From Caballeronia sordidicola (lineage in GTDB: Bacteria > Pseudomonadota > Gammaproteobacteria > Burkholderiales > Burkholderiaceae), in contig NZ_FCOC02000014.1 in NCBI RefSeq assembly GCF_001544455.2, forward strand, positions 1 to 64,000: DNA of 64,000 nt. Direction: 5' to 3'. Positions 8,722 to 17,512 of the stretch are shown here, in pieces. The position numbers and the translations under genes were made by a program. How positions within the stretch are numbered: position 1 is the first letter of the stretch; each line of letters starts with the position of its first letter. The notes beneath the pieces are model-generated. The model was not told where the DNA came from and ran no database searches. It saw nothing but the letters and a program-made list of their open reading frames with translations.

Positions 8722-9990
8722 TCACGCGTTGACGGCCGCCTCGATAATTGTCCGGATTTCGCTTAGCAGTCCGGGTATGGCGGCATAGCTTGTATGAGTC
8801 AGACGCAGGACGCCCCCGGTTGTGCATACGCCGATAACCTGGTCATCGGCGAAACCGGAGGTCACGAACGGCCCCCATAACGCCTCAAGCGTGATATCGC
8901 CGTAGGCGGATGCAACCGGTTGATTTCCCAGGTTCGACAGCAACACGTCGAAAGCCAGCACAGTCGACAGAAAGCTTGCCGCGTGCTGAACACTCGGCTT
9001 GACTGACATGGCCGCATCGAGAGCCTTTAGTTCCGCCGCTGCCTGGGTGGGCGTTTGCGCAGGCACAAGATCTCGCTTGATTTTGCGCGCGGCAATCCAC
9101 AAGGGTGCACCGGGCGGGTGATCGTCGACGGTGATCGTTTGAGTGATGTAGACCCCACTGGATGTGCCGACTTCGCTCGCAAGATGACGCACATCAACTG
9201 GCGTTACGGTACGAAGTGGACGCGAGCGCCACTCGCGCGACAGACGGCGGCCAGCTTCGTGGACAGCAGCGGCAATGGCGCCGTGCACGGTGGTTTGCTC
9301 GGCACGTGCGCGCGCGATGAGCCGGCGAGTGAACTCTGCGGGAAACGCAAGCGCGTCGATTTGCGGTACATCTTCCGCGCCCGGACGAAATGATCTCGGC
9401 GATAGCGCTGGTGCCGCGGCGGGCAGAACCGCCGCTGAGTTCATTTGGCTTTCCAGCAAGGTTTCGAGCGACTCCACTAGTCCCAGCGGCGCCAGAGCTT
9501 CTCCCGAGAGCGCGAGCAGCAGATCTTGAATCAGATAGGCACTTCCCATGCCGTCGAGCACTGAATGATGCACGACAAGAATCAGTGTTGACGCATGCGC
9601 GCCTTGCAACAAGGTCGCGCGCCACAACGGCGCAACCGACCAGTCGAACGGCGTAGCAATTTCGCGGGCAACTTCCCGCCGCCATGTATCCGGCTCACGC
9701 TCGATCACGCGCAACGGAACCGTTGCGTCGGTCGCGCCATGGAAGCCCGTATTTCCCTGCGCATCCACGCCGATGAAAGTCGAAAGCAATGGATGCCGTC
9801 GTTGCACAGAGCGGAAAGCCGCATGCCATGCTTGCGGCGGAAAGCTTCGATCGACTTCGGCGACCATGGCGAAATGCGTCGGCCGATTCTGATCGAGCAA
9901 CCAGAACAGATGTTCCGTACTCCCGAGACTACGCATGCGCGTGTGTTTGCTCGACTGAATGTCCTCGATGTCCTTCTGTTGGTCTTTCAC
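8722..9990 (-). CDS. Condensation-domain-type acyltransferase (PapA/WS-DGAT fold)
   Basis: A 422-aa protein with the active-site motif HHSVLDG (about residue 141), the HHxxxDG signature of the CoA-dependent acyltransferase superfamily that includes NRPS condensation domains, PapA-type acyltransferases and wax ester synthases. The opening GSTEHLFWLLDQNRPTHFAM resembles the PapA/WS-DGAT N-terminus. Translation probably starts at GTG 9990, with GGGAG 7 bp upstream. No carrier protein or biosynthetic enzyme is adjacent, so it stands alone. Acyl donor and acceptor are unknown. Confidence 0.75.
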   Translation of the reverse strand: MKDQQKDIEDIQSSKHTRMRSLGSTEHLFWLLDQNRPTHFAMVAEVDRSFPPQAWHAAFRSVQRRHPLLSTFIGVDAQGNTGFHGATDATVPLRVIEREPDTWRREVAREIATPFDWSVAPLWRATLLQGAHASTLILVVHHSVLDGMGSAYLIQDLLLALSGEALAPLGLVESLETLLESQMNSAAVLPAAAPALSPRSFRPGAEDVPQIDALAFPAEFTRRLIARARAEQTTVHGAIAAAVHEAGRRLSREWRSRPLRTVTPVDVRHLASEVGTSSGVYITQTITVDDHPPGAPLWIAARKIKRDLVPAQTPTQAAAELKALDAAMSVKPSVQHAASFLSTVLAFDVLLSNLGNQPVASAYGDITLEALWGPFVTSGFADDQVIGVCTTGGVLRLTHTSYAAIPGLLSEIRTIIEAAVNA

Positions 9991-10419
9991 TCTCTGACTC
10001 CCGATAGGTTATGTGCTCCGATGCACCTACGCTGGGCCGACGTCTGATATTGATGAACACCGGCGCCGCGGACGTGTTGGTGGTACGGCCCAGGCCGGTA
10101 TTACAGGTGCGGTGCGTATATCCCTCATGTCGGGCAACAGGTGTTTTTGAAACGCTATGTATCCACTCACCAACCCAATACATTGCGAAACGCGCTGACG
10201 AATGTGTCTCTCAATGTGTACAACGATCTAACCGGTACAGAGCATTGCAATAGCGGGTTCCTGTGACATAAGCCAGATACCTCATCCGGGCCTAATGCAT
10301 CCAGCGACGGAATCTGGATCGAAATACTTGAGCGTTCCTCACCATACGCAGTCGTGTTCCGGCTATTCCGGCGAATTTGGTGTTTTATTTAGGAAACCGA
10401 TATATTTGGAGGATTCGTT
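9991..10419. other. Intergenic region between divergent genes
   Basis: About 430 bp separate the leftward acyltransferase gene from the rightward small secreted-protein gene. It contains a TGTATCC element at 10158, an AATACA half-site about 20 bp further on, and ATGTGTC/ATGTGTA repeats near 10201-10218. These resemble the elements at 14.1 kb, 14.8 kb and 23.5 kb but are not cleanly phased here. I see no convincing small gene or RNA. Confidence 0.4.
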
Positions 10420-10626
10420 ATGTTCAAGAATTTCCTGATCGCCGCACTCCTCTGCGCCAGCGCCGCTGTCGTGTCGCCTGCTTTCGCGGACAGCGGCTAC
10501 GGCCCAGCGCCTCGCTACAACCCGCTCATCGGCGCGCCGTCTTCTCAACGTGGCCAGAGCGTCCAGACTCTTCGCGCTGAACAGGCCGACCAGACGATCA
10601 GCACGAACGATACCTCTCGTCGTTAG
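10420..10626 (+). CDS. Small secreted protein, unknown function
   Basis: A 68-aa protein with a textbook signal peptide (residues 1-23, ending SPAFA) and a mature part of about 45 residues rich in Gln, Ser and Thr with no Cys. A strong Shine-Dalgarno (GGAGG) is 7 bp before the ATG. It sits 79 bp upstream of an epoxide hydrolase gene on the same strand. Small signal-peptide proteins of this size are common and mostly uncharacterised in Burkholderiaceae. I do not recognise a domain. Confidence 0.7.
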   Translation: MFKNFLIAALLCASAAVVSPAFADSGYGPAPRYNPLIGAPSSQRGQSVQTLRAEQADQTISTNDTSRR

Positions 10627-10705
10627 TCGCAGCACGTCCTCCCCATACATCTTCTGGCGCGCCGTCATTAACGCGCCAGCTTTCCCTCGCTCCTGGATAT
10701 CAACC

Positions 10706-11977
10706 ATGCCATCAACACCGTTTTCTCCCGGCCGCCGCCATCTCCTTGCCGCTTCAGCCGCCGCAAGTGCCATGGGGCTGATTCCCGGATCCGTGTTCGC
10801 TGCTACCGGCGACATCACGATCCACCCGTTCAAGGCCAAGGTGCCGCAATCCGATCTCGACGATTTGCGCCGGCGTATCGCGAGCACGCGCTGGCCCGGC
10901 AAAGAGACGGTCAACGACGAGTCGCAAGGTGTGCGGCTCGCGAGAATGCAGGCGCTCGTGAAATACTGGGGTACCGATTACGACTGGCGCAAAGGCGAAG
11001 CGAAGCTGAACGCGCTACCGATGTTCACGACCGAAATCGACGGACTGGATATTCAGTTCATTCATGTGCGCTCACGCCACGACAAGGCTTTGCCACTGAT
11101 CATGACCCATGGCTGGCCGGGCTCCATCTTCGAACTCATCAAGGTCATCGCTCCGCTTACCGATCCCACGGCATATGGCGCAAGCGCCGGCGACGCGTTC
11201 CACATTGTCGTTCCTTCCCTGCCCGGCTTCGGTTTCTCGGAACAGCCGAAGACCGCCGGATGGGACTCGAATCGCATCGCGCGCGCATGGGGCGAGTTGA
11301 TGGTCCGGCTTGGCTATACGCGTTTCGTATCGCAAGGCGGCGACTGCGGATCGGTGATTTCGCATCGCATGGCAATGCAGAAAGTGAAAGGCCTGATTGG
11401 CATTCACGTCAACATGCCTGCAACCGTCCCGCCGGATATCGCGACACTGCTCGCTCTTGGGGAACCCGCGCCGGCAAGCTTGTCGCCGAAAGAGAAAGCC
11501 GCATATGATTCACTGAACGTTTTCTATCGGGATAATTGCGGCTACTCCGCCATGATGGTGACGCGACCGCAGACCGTCGGGTATGCGCTTGCCGATTCAC
11601 CCGTGGGTCAAGCCGCATGGATGTATGACAAGATCTCCCAGTGGACCTATAGCGGCGGTGTACCTGAACGCTCGCTCACGCGCGACGAAATTCTCGACGA
11701 CATATCGCTCTACTGGCTGACCAACAGCGCCACGTCAGCCGCGCAAATCTACTGGGAAGATCATTCCAACAACTTCAATGCTGTCGACATATCCTTGCCG
11801 GCTGCCGTGACGATCTTCCCCGGAGAGATTTATCAGGCGCCGCGGAGCTGGACCGAGCGTGCGTATCACAATCTGATCTATTTCAACGAAGTCGACAAGG
11901 GCGGTCATTTTGCTGCGTGGGAAGAGCCGCAGTTATTCGCGACCGAGGTCCGCGCGGCAATGCGCCCGTTGCGTTAG
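10706..11977 (+). CDS. Exported epoxide hydrolase (EHN-domain family)
   Basis: A 423-aa protein with a Tat-like signal (SPGRRHLLAASAAAS, residues 7-21). The mature N-terminus (IHPFKAKVPQSDLDDLRRRI... TRWPG) is the epoxide hydrolase N-terminal domain. The alpha/beta fold follows with HGWPGS, nucleophile elbow QGGDCGS (Asp) and a C-terminal GGHFAAWEEP supplying the His. These are the features of microsomal-type epoxide hydrolases. The ATG at 10706 is preferred because it begins just before the signal; upstream in-frame codons overlap the 68-aa gene. A hairpin terminator follows. Confidence 0.88.
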   Translation: MPSTPFSPGRRHLLAASAAASAMGLIPGSVFAATGDITIHPFKAKVPQSDLDDLRRRIASTRWPGKETVNDESQGVRLARMQALVKYWGTDYDWRKGEAKLNALPMFTTEIDGLDIQFIHVRSRHDKALPLIMTHGWPGSIFELIKVIAPLTDPTAYGASAGDAFHIVVPSLPGFGFSEQPKTAGWDSNRIARAWGELMVRLGYTRFVSQGGDCGSVISHRMAMQKVKGLIGIHVNMPATVPPDIATLLALGEPAPASLSPKEKAAYDSLNVFYRDNCGYSAMMVTRPQTVGYALADSPVGQAAWMYDKISQWTYSGGVPERSLTRDEILDDISLYWLTNSATSAAQIYWEDHSNNFNAVDISLPAAVTIFPGEIYQAPRSWTERAYHNLIYFNEVDKGGHFAAWEEPQLFATEVRAAMRPLR

Positions 11978-11991
11978 GCGATCGGGTGGTC

Positions 11992-12024
11992 GCGGCGATC
12001 GAACGCCAGGATCGCCGCGGCGTT
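11992..12024 (+). terminator. Rho-independent-type terminator after epoxide hydrolase gene
   Basis: Perfect 9-bp arms GCGGCGATC (11992-12000) and GATCGCCGC (12010-12018) with a 9-nt loop, followed by GGCGTTTT. It begins 14 bp after the stop codon. Confidence 0.6.
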
Positions 12025-12180
12025 TTCATATCGTCGCCGTAAGTGAGTGCGGTGAGTGCGGCCGCGGCGAGTATGGCCGACGCACTGAGTCACCGATCCA
12101 GCGAAGCGTTGGCCTAAGTTGATCCATGCCATTTGCTGTTTGCGGATAAGCATCGGCAGCGGGAGTCCGATCGCTCGCGA

Positions 12181-13953
12181 TCAACCAAATGTAAAGCTGA
12201 ACACGTGCACGCCCGGATCGAGAAATTCGATCTCGAACGTACGGTCGTGCACCGGGCCCGGTTGGCGCACGAGTTGATACAGACGCGCGCTCGTCACAAC
12301 ACCTGCGCCCTCGCTCGTAACGTCAGCACCGTGCGCTTCGCCCGGAGATGCACCGTCCACAGTAATGCGAAAGCGCACCGGCTTGCCTTGCGCAGCCGGC
12401 CCCAGCACCAGGTGCAGATCGCGCGCATGAAAGCGGTAGGCGATGCGCCCGTTCAGCGCGCCTGGCACGGCAGATTCCGCACCGATATTCCACTGCCCAG
12501 CGAGCGCCCAGTTGTTGAGCGGCAGTTGCGCGGGTAACGTGTAAGCGGTCTCGGTATCGGGCTTAACGCGCTGTGGCGACGCGAAGCCTTGCGCCTCCCG
12601 GTAGCCGACGTAGGTCTCGCCCGAGCCAACGTCCGTCGGATTGGCGGCGGCTTGCGCGCCCGTCGCCTGCACCGGCGGCTGAGGGCCGTCACCGCGCATC
12701 CGCCTCCCGTTTTCGGCCAGAAGTTGCCGGAGTGCGTCTTCCGCTTCGCTGTAGTCGCCTTCGCCGAAATGGTGATACCTGATGCGGCCCTGCGCGTCGG
12801 CAATATAGAAGGCTGGCCAGTACTGGTTGTTGAACGCACGCCAGATGGTGTAGTCGTTGTCGATGGCCACCGGATAATGAATGTTCAGATCGGCCAGCGC
12901 ACGTTTGACATTGCCGGTATCGTGCTCGAAACCAAACTCCGGAGTATGTACGCCGATCACCACCAGGCCGTCGTCGCGGTAGCGCTGCGCCCACGTCTTC
13001 AGATATGGCAAGGTGCGCAGGCAATTGATGCACGAGTACGTCCAGAAGTTGATTACGATGACCTTGCCGCGCAATGCGTCGGTCGAAAGCGGTGTGCTGT
13101 TAAGCCACGTCGCCGCGCCGTCAAGCGATGGCAGGTGTCCCTGAACCGGCAGCGCGGCGTCCATTGACACCCGCATCATCCGGGCCGCTTGCGGCCCTTT
13201 GCCTGCCAGCTTTCTCGTTTCGACGAGGCTGACCAACCTCGCCTCGATGACAGTCGTTGACCCGGATGGAATATACGCGAGAATCCGTGTGTCGACGCCC
13301 AATGAGATCGCGCCAACGGCGAGCAGCACCAACGCGCCCATTGCACGGCGCAGACCCTCGCCGAAGCCGAAAGAACGCTTGAGCATATCCAGCGAACGCT
13401 TGCCAAGCCCGGACACCACTGCCAGCGAGCAGGCTGCGCCTCCGGCATAGGCAACAAGCGCCACCGCGGTCTGCCAGGTTGCACCATGCAAAGCCGCACT
13501 GGTCAGGATCAGTCCGAGAATGGGTCCGGCACAGGGCGCCCATAGCAGGCCGGTCGCGGCGCCAAGCGAGATAGCGGAACCGATCCGGCGTGTCGCGCCA
13601 TCGTTCTGCGAGCGCGAAACGAAGCGCTCGGCAAGGTCTGACAATGGGCGTGACAGATTCGCCGTACTCTCGGGAAACAACAGTGACACGCCGAACACCG
13701 TAAACAGTGCCAGCGCAATCCAGCGCCCATACTCGCTGAATTGCGCAGCCCCGCTCAGACCGGCTGTGCCGAGGCCTGTCACAAGCGCAAACGTGCCTGC
13801 AAGGCCGAGAAGAAACGGCAAGCGGCCCGTCGCGAATGGCTTGTCGGAGCGTGCGAATACGAACGGGACGACAGGCAGAATGCACGGGCTCAGGACAGTG
13901 AACACACCGCCCGCAAACGCAATGATGATCAGTAGCATGAGATCAGTATCCAC
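12181..13953 (-). CDS. dipZ: DipZ-type thiol-disulfide protein (CcdA domain plus thioredoxin domain)
   Basis: A 590-aa fusion. The N-terminal CcdA-like membrane domain (about residues 1-245) has the paired cysteines in LSPCILPVVP and WAPCAGPI. The periplasmic TlpA-like thioredoxin domain carries NFWTYSCINCLRTLP (CINC). A C-terminal beta-rich domain follows, as in mycobacterial-type DipZ. The protein moves reducing equivalents across the inner membrane to periplasmic thiols or cytochrome c maturation. The first codon is probably GTG (13953); ATG at 13938 is the alternative, and neither has a strong ribosome site. Upstream DNA is full of GATAC elements. Confidence 0.88.
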   Translation of the reverse strand: MDTDLMLLIIIAFAGGVFTVLSPCILPVVPFVFARSDKPFATGRLPFLLGLAGTFALVTGLGTAGLSGAAQFSEYGRWIALALFTVFGVSLLFPESTANLSRPLSDLAERFVSRSQNDGATRRIGSAISLGAATGLLWAPCAGPILGLILTSAALHGATWQTAVALVAYAGGAACSLAVVSGLGKRSLDMLKRSFGFGEGLRRAMGALVLLAVGAISLGVDTRILAYIPSGSTTVIEARLVSLVETRKLAGKGPQAARMMRVSMDAALPVQGHLPSLDGAATWLNSTPLSTDALRGKVIVINFWTYSCINCLRTLPYLKTWAQRYRDDGLVVIGVHTPEFGFEHDTGNVKRALADLNIHYPVAIDNDYTIWRAFNNQYWPAFYIADAQGRIRYHHFGEGDYSEAEDALRQLLAENGRRMRGDGPQPPVQATGAQAAANPTDVGSGETYVGYREAQGFASPQRVKPDTETAYTLPAQLPLNNWALAGQWNIGAESAVPGALNGRIAYRFHARDLHLVLGPAAQGKPVRFRITVDGASPGEAHGADVTSEGAGVVTSARLYQLVRQPGPVHDRTFEIEFLDPGVHVFSFTFG

Positions 13954-14278
13954 ACAGTAGACGGTTGGTCAGACCGGCATCGAACGTCACGCACAACGAT
14001 GCGTCAAGTCATGTGCCGTATTCCGGCACTCTCGTGTATCGGGTAGATTTCAGTAGCCGGTCATTGCGCAATCCAATGTATCCATTGCGGTCCGCGACAT
14101 ATACGATACAAACCACCACGTCGCTTGTCCGGCGTCCACACGCATGCTCCGTATCCGAACGTATCTGAGCCGGTTGCGACAGGAAGGGCATCCCCGCCAG
14201 GAAGCAGACATAAGCCACACTACGTCTGTCCGTTTCAATACAGCGGTGGCATTGCCGCAAACCGGCCGGCGCACCGCT
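13954..14278. promoter_or_regulatory. dipZ upstream region with repeated GTATC/GATAC elements
   Basis: This 325-bp spacer has no gene. On the plus strand it holds TGTATCG (14036), TGTATCC (14077), GATACAA (14105), and GTATCC/GTATCT at 14151 and 14161, the last pair exactly 10 bp apart. On the dipZ coding strand they read as GGATAC or CGATAC. Similar phased elements occur before the BON gene and the GFA/two-component operon. Confidence 0.4.
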
Positions 14279-14665
14279 TTAGCTTCCGCCTTGCTCGCGC
14301 AGCGTCAGCTTGCTGTTCACCGACGTTACGCCCGGAACCTGCTTCGCTGCATCGACAGCCAGACCATCCTGGTCCTCGCTTGTGATCTGGCCAGCCAGCG
14401 TCACGTGTCCCGTCTTCGCATTGCCGAAGACGGAAATCGTTGCTTGCTCGAGGCCCCTGGTCTTGAAAATGGCTTTTTGAACGGTCTTTGAAAATGCACG
14501 ATTAGCTACCCGAACTGATTTCCTGGTCGGGGTTTCCTGCGCGCTGACCGCTGAGGTACTGTCCGACCCGCCAGCCGCCGAGTCCGCCGCGAATGCAGGC
14601 GCATATGCAAAAGCCGCAACAGCGATGGTAAAGCCGCTGCTCACAACGAGTTGTCGAAGTTTCAT
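14279..14665 (-). CDS. BON-domain periplasmic protein
   Basis: A 128-aa exported protein: signal peptide ending near PAFAA (residue 27), a low-complexity linker, and a BON domain (about residues 58-125) with KTGHVTLAGQITSEDQ and PGVTSVNSKL. BON proteins such as OsmY bind phospholipid surfaces and protect the envelope. AAGGATC precedes the ATG. The upstream 200 bp contain a four-unit array of GGATACA-like elements, suggesting dedicated regulation. Confidence 0.85.
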   Translation of the reverse strand: MKLRQLVVSSGFTIAVAAFAYAPAFAADSAAGGSDSTSAVSAQETPTRKSVRVANRAFSKTVQKAIFKTRGLEQATISVFGNAKTGHVTLAGQITSEDQDGLAVDAAKQVPGVTSVNSKLTLREQGGS

Positions 14666-14798
14666 GATTTGATCCTTGGCTTAGTCTGAAAAAAATCGCG
14701 TGATCGATGGAAACCATACTGTCGCTGCTATTTTCGCGAGCGAGCACTACGTCGGGCGTGAACCTGCTCGACGCCGTATAGCAATTAGAAACATAGGA

Positions 14799-14837
14799 TG
14801 TATCCTGGGTATGTCCGCAACGTATCGAAATGTACCG
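14799..14837. promoter_or_regulatory. Four-unit helically phased GTATCC array upstream of the BON gene
   Basis: TGTATCC (14799), TATGTCC (14810), CGTATCG (14821) and TGTACCG (14831) start at offsets 0, 11, 22 and 32, that is one unit per helical turn. The array lies about 135-170 bp upstream of the BON start codon and just beyond the 3' end of the neighbouring kinase gene. The phasing suits tandem binding by an OmpR-family regulator; this is inference. Confidence 0.45.
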
Positions 14838-14882
14838 TCTGACGGCTCCGCATCTGCTCATTCGTCCCGCGCATATCTTTTA

Positions 14883-15992
14883 TTACCGTCTGGACGACAG
14901 CAGGAGGCCCGTGAGGTCAGCTGCGCCTTGACTACTACCCATCGCGGAAACCGCACGTCCCGGGCAAAATCCTCCAGCCCGGTATCCGTCAGTAACATGA
15001 GATAGCGCAACTGATCCCTCAACACCGGGTGAGTAGTTCATGGTCAGCCGCGCTTCGAGCCCTCCTTCATTGCGGTTATATAGCCGCAAATCCGCATTCA
15101 TGGCTATCGCAAGCTGGCGAGCAATTGCAAGCCCAAGACCTGATCCCACAACGTCCCGGTCTCCGCGCAACTCACCGCGATAGAAAGGCCTGAACACGTT
15201 TTCCAGTTGATCCGGCCGAATCCCCGGACCGTTGTCCAACACCGAAATCACAAGCCCGGATGACCCCTTGCGCGCGTGAATGCGCACCGCGCTGCCGAAC
15301 TTCAACGCGTTATCGACGAGGTTTGCCAGTATCCTGCGAAACGCGTTAGGTAGCGTAATGACCGGTTCTTCAATGCGCGACTCCAGTGAGACATGATCTC
15401 CGGAGTCCTCATAATCTGAAACAATGCTTTCAAGCAGAGCGCGCAAGTCAATGCGAGACGGCGGCTCCGTGGTGCCATGAAGCGTGCGTGCATAGGTCAC
15501 GCCCTCCTTGACCAGCGCGTGCATGGTGTCCAGGTCCTGTAAAAGCCTGGTGCTTTCCTGCTTGCTTTCCAGCATTTCGGCACGCAGGCGCATTCGGGTG
15601 ATCGGCGTCTGCAGATCATGCGAAATTGCGGCGAGGACCTCGATGCGCTCGGCCGTACCGCGGACTAGCCGTTCATTGAGGGTCTTGAAAGCCCGAATCG
15701 CCTGCACCATTTCTCTGGGGCCTTTCTCCGGCAAGTCCCGGACAGCGTGGTCAGTAACCGGATGACCGGCAGCTTCGGTGAGACATGCAATTGAACGGCC
15801 AATTAGTCCGTCAATATAGGAAGCGAACAGGCCGATAACCATCAACTGAAGAACCGTAGCCAAAGCCATCCAGACGACTGCGGGAATGTCTGGCAGCAAC
15901 GACATTGCAACCATCGCACACGCCTGACCCAGCACCGCGATAGCCGACAGCACGTAAAATAGCAATCTCGCAAAAGGCAATGTATTCAGCAT
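14883..15992 (-). CDS. Orphan EnvZ-like sensor histidine kinase
   Basis: A 369-aa membrane kinase. Two transmembrane helices (about residues 10-30 and 38-60) enclose only a few periplasmic residues, so there is no extracellular sensor domain. HisKA has AAISHDLQTPITRMRLR (His125). The ATPase domain has NLVDNALKFG, DNGPGIRP and GSGLGLAIARQLA. It is a close paralogue of the kinase at 20893. The C-terminus runs about 45 residues past the usual end after LTMNYSPG. No response regulator is adjacent. The start at 15992 is set by GGAG 7 bp upstream; an ATG at 16034 is the alternative. Confidence 0.85.
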   Translation of the reverse strand: MLNTLPFARLLFYVLSAIAVLGQACAMVAMSLLPDIPAVVWMALATVLQLMVIGLFASYIDGLIGRSIACLTEAAGHPVTDHAVRDLPEKGPREMVQAIRAFKTLNERLVRGTAERIEVLAAISHDLQTPITRMRLRAEMLESKQESTRLLQDLDTMHALVKEGVTYARTLHGTTEPPSRIDLRALLESIVSDYEDSGDHVSLESRIEEPVITLPNAFRRILANLVDNALKFGSAVRIHARKGSSGLVISVLDNGPGIRPDQLENVFRPFYRGELRGDRDVVGSGLGLAIARQLAIAMNADLRLYNRNEGGLEARLTMNYSPGVEGSVALSHVTDGYRAGGFCPGRAVSAMGSSQGAADLTGLLLSSRR

Positions 15993-16097
15993 CGGCAGCT
16001 CCATTTGAAAAGCAGGACGCGACAAAATGCACATAGTCGACGCCGCAAATTAGAGCGCGATAAAGAAATGCCTTCTATTGGACGATGGTGTCGGTCG

Positions 16098-16109
16098 ATA
16101 CTTAAGTAT
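16098..16109. promoter_or_regulatory. Perfect 12-bp palindrome upstream of the orphan kinase
   Basis: ATACTTAAGTAT is perfectly self-complementary and lies about 105 bp upstream of the kinase start, in the spacer before the LuxR-type regulator's stop codon. It may be an operator; no binding protein can be named. Confidence 0.3.
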
Positions 16110-16184
16110 TGGTCGGAGCTCGCACCGCTTTTGTCTCGCGGCTATGACCCGCATGCTCGAATGAGCCGATGGACAAATCAAGTC

Positions 16185-16880
16185 TCAGCGCTTTGACTCG
16201 ACCGGCAGATGTAGCTTCGCGGCCATGATGACCAGCTCCGGCAGCGACGCGGCTTTCATCTTTCGCATGACGTTGCCGCGATGAGCTTTTACGGTAATTT
16301 CGCTGATGCCCAGTTCGCCACCCACTTGCTTGTTCAATCGGCCCGCAACGACAAATGCCATGACTTCGCGCTCTCGCGGGGTGAGCGACTCGTAGCCTTC
16401 GCGTAGCTCACACAATTGCGCTTCGTCTGCAAGCGCCATCGCACTGCATTCAATAGCGTGGGTGATAGCGTTTATTAAAGCCTCGTCGCTGAACGGCTTG
16501 GTCAGGAAGTCGACTGCTCCGGCTTTCATGGCCTGGACCGTCATGGGCACATCGCCGTTGCCGGTTATAAAAATAATGGGCGTACCGGCGCGTTTTCCAC
16601 TGATTAGTCTCTGTAGATCCAGACCATTCAGGTCGGGCAAGGACACGTCGAGCACCAGGCAGTTTGGCACGCAAACAAGCGGATGGTCGAGAAACGTCTG
16701 CGCAGAAGCGAAGGTTCTCGGCTGCCACCCGACGCTGGAAACAAGCAATTCCAGAGACTCGCGAACGGAGATATCGTCGTCGACTATAAATATAACTGGA
16801 ACGGGCTTCTCCATGATCTGCGAGCTCGATATGCACAGGTTACTAGCAGAAACAAGTATGCGCTCGGCGACGTCGTGCAT
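16185..16880 (-). CDS. FixJ/NarL-type response regulator
   Basis: A 231-aa regulator. The receiver domain (about residues 27-140) has the acidic pocket VDDD, phospho-acceptor Asp78 in LVLDVSLPD and the conserved Lys in LTKPFS. A LuxR-type HTH follows (LTPREREVMAFVVAGRLNKQ ... ITVKAHRGNVMRKM), typical of FixJ/TodT-like regulators. The ATG at 16880 follows directly on the TGA of the preceding receiver gene and has GGGGAG 6 bp upstream, so translational coupling is likely; an ATG at 16814 would start right at the receiver fold. It is the output partner of the PAS kinase at 17513. Confidence 0.88.
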   Translation of the reverse strand: MHDVAERILVSASNLCISSSQIMEKPVPVIFIVDDDISVRESLELLVSSVGWQPRTFASAQTFLDHPLVCVPNCLVLDVSLPDLNGLDLQRLISGKRAGTPIIFITGNGDVPMTVQAMKAGAVDFLTKPFSDEALINAITHAIECSAMALADEAQLCELREGYESLTPREREVMAFVVAGRLNKQVGGELGISEITVKAHRGNVMRKMKAASLPELVIMAAKLHLPVESKR

Positions 16881-17255
16881 TCAATGCTCCCCGAACGCCG
16901 CATGCAGTGCTTCAAGCAAGGCGCTCTCACTGAAAGGTTTCAACAGACATGCTACGACCCCCGCCCCTATTAATTCCGAACCGGTTTTTCCATCTCCGTG
17001 CGCGGTGATGAATATAACGGGAACCCGCTTCTTCAGGTGATTAAGTTCGTGCACCAACTCCGGGCCAGACATTCCTGGCATTGCTATATCGAGAATCAGG
17101 CAACCCGTCACGTCAACCTTGTCCGAAGCGAGAAAGGCCTCTGCCGATGCATACGTCTGCGCGGCGAAACCTAATTCGTTCAGCAAATCGGGCAGCGACT
17201 CACGCACGGATTCGTCATCGTCCACAACCGACACGAGCGACCGCAACACCATCAT
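16881..17255 (-). CDS. Single-domain response regulator receiver
   Basis: A 124-aa stand-alone receiver domain with VDDDE (residues 11-15), phospho-acceptor Asp56 in LILDIAMPG, the switch Thr in FITAHG and Lys in LLKPFS. It has no output domain. GGGGAATCT precedes ATGATG. Its stop abuts the start of the FixJ-like regulator. It lies between the PAS kinase and that regulator, so it may act as a phosphate sink or relay, as in TodS/TutC-like or FixL-type systems with extra receivers. The role is inferred. Confidence 0.85.
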   Translation of the reverse strand: MMVLRSLVSVVDDDESVRESLPDLLNELGFAAQTYASAEAFLASDKVDVTGCLILDIAMPGMSGPELVHELNHLKKRVPVIFITAHGDGKTGSELIGAGVVACLLKPFSESALLEALHAAFGEH

Positions 17256-17388
17256 AGATTCCCCATGACATGCTGGTTATTCAGTACCAGCGCCCCCGCA
17301 AAAAGATCGCCGTCAGATGTCCGACTGCTCCCCGAGGCCGGACGCGCGCCAGCATGAAGCATGCACCTTTGTAGGGGGACAGGGATAT

Positions 17389-17402
17389 GATACTTTGGTA
17401 TC
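17389..17402. promoter_or_regulatory. GATAC-N4-GTATC dyad upstream of the receiver genes
   Basis: GATACTTTGGTATC has 5-bp arms (GATAC/GTATC) around TTTG. It lies in the 257-bp spacer between the PAS kinase stop and the receiver gene start, about 135 bp upstream of the latter. The spacer itself contains no credible gene; the only open frame starts at TTG and lacks a ribosome site. Confidence 0.3.
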
Positions 17403-17512
17403 GACTCAGAGACGGCAATATGCAAAGCCGCTCTTTTCGACACCAATGATTCGCGGCCATGGAATTGATGGAACCGGATGAGTCAAGTTGTGCGGTGCAA
17501 ACGAGAGGTTCT

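Noticed and set aside
17252..17446. Small 64-codon ORF between the PAS kinase and receiver genes
   Set aside because: It begins at TTG, lacks a ribosome site and has random-looking composition.
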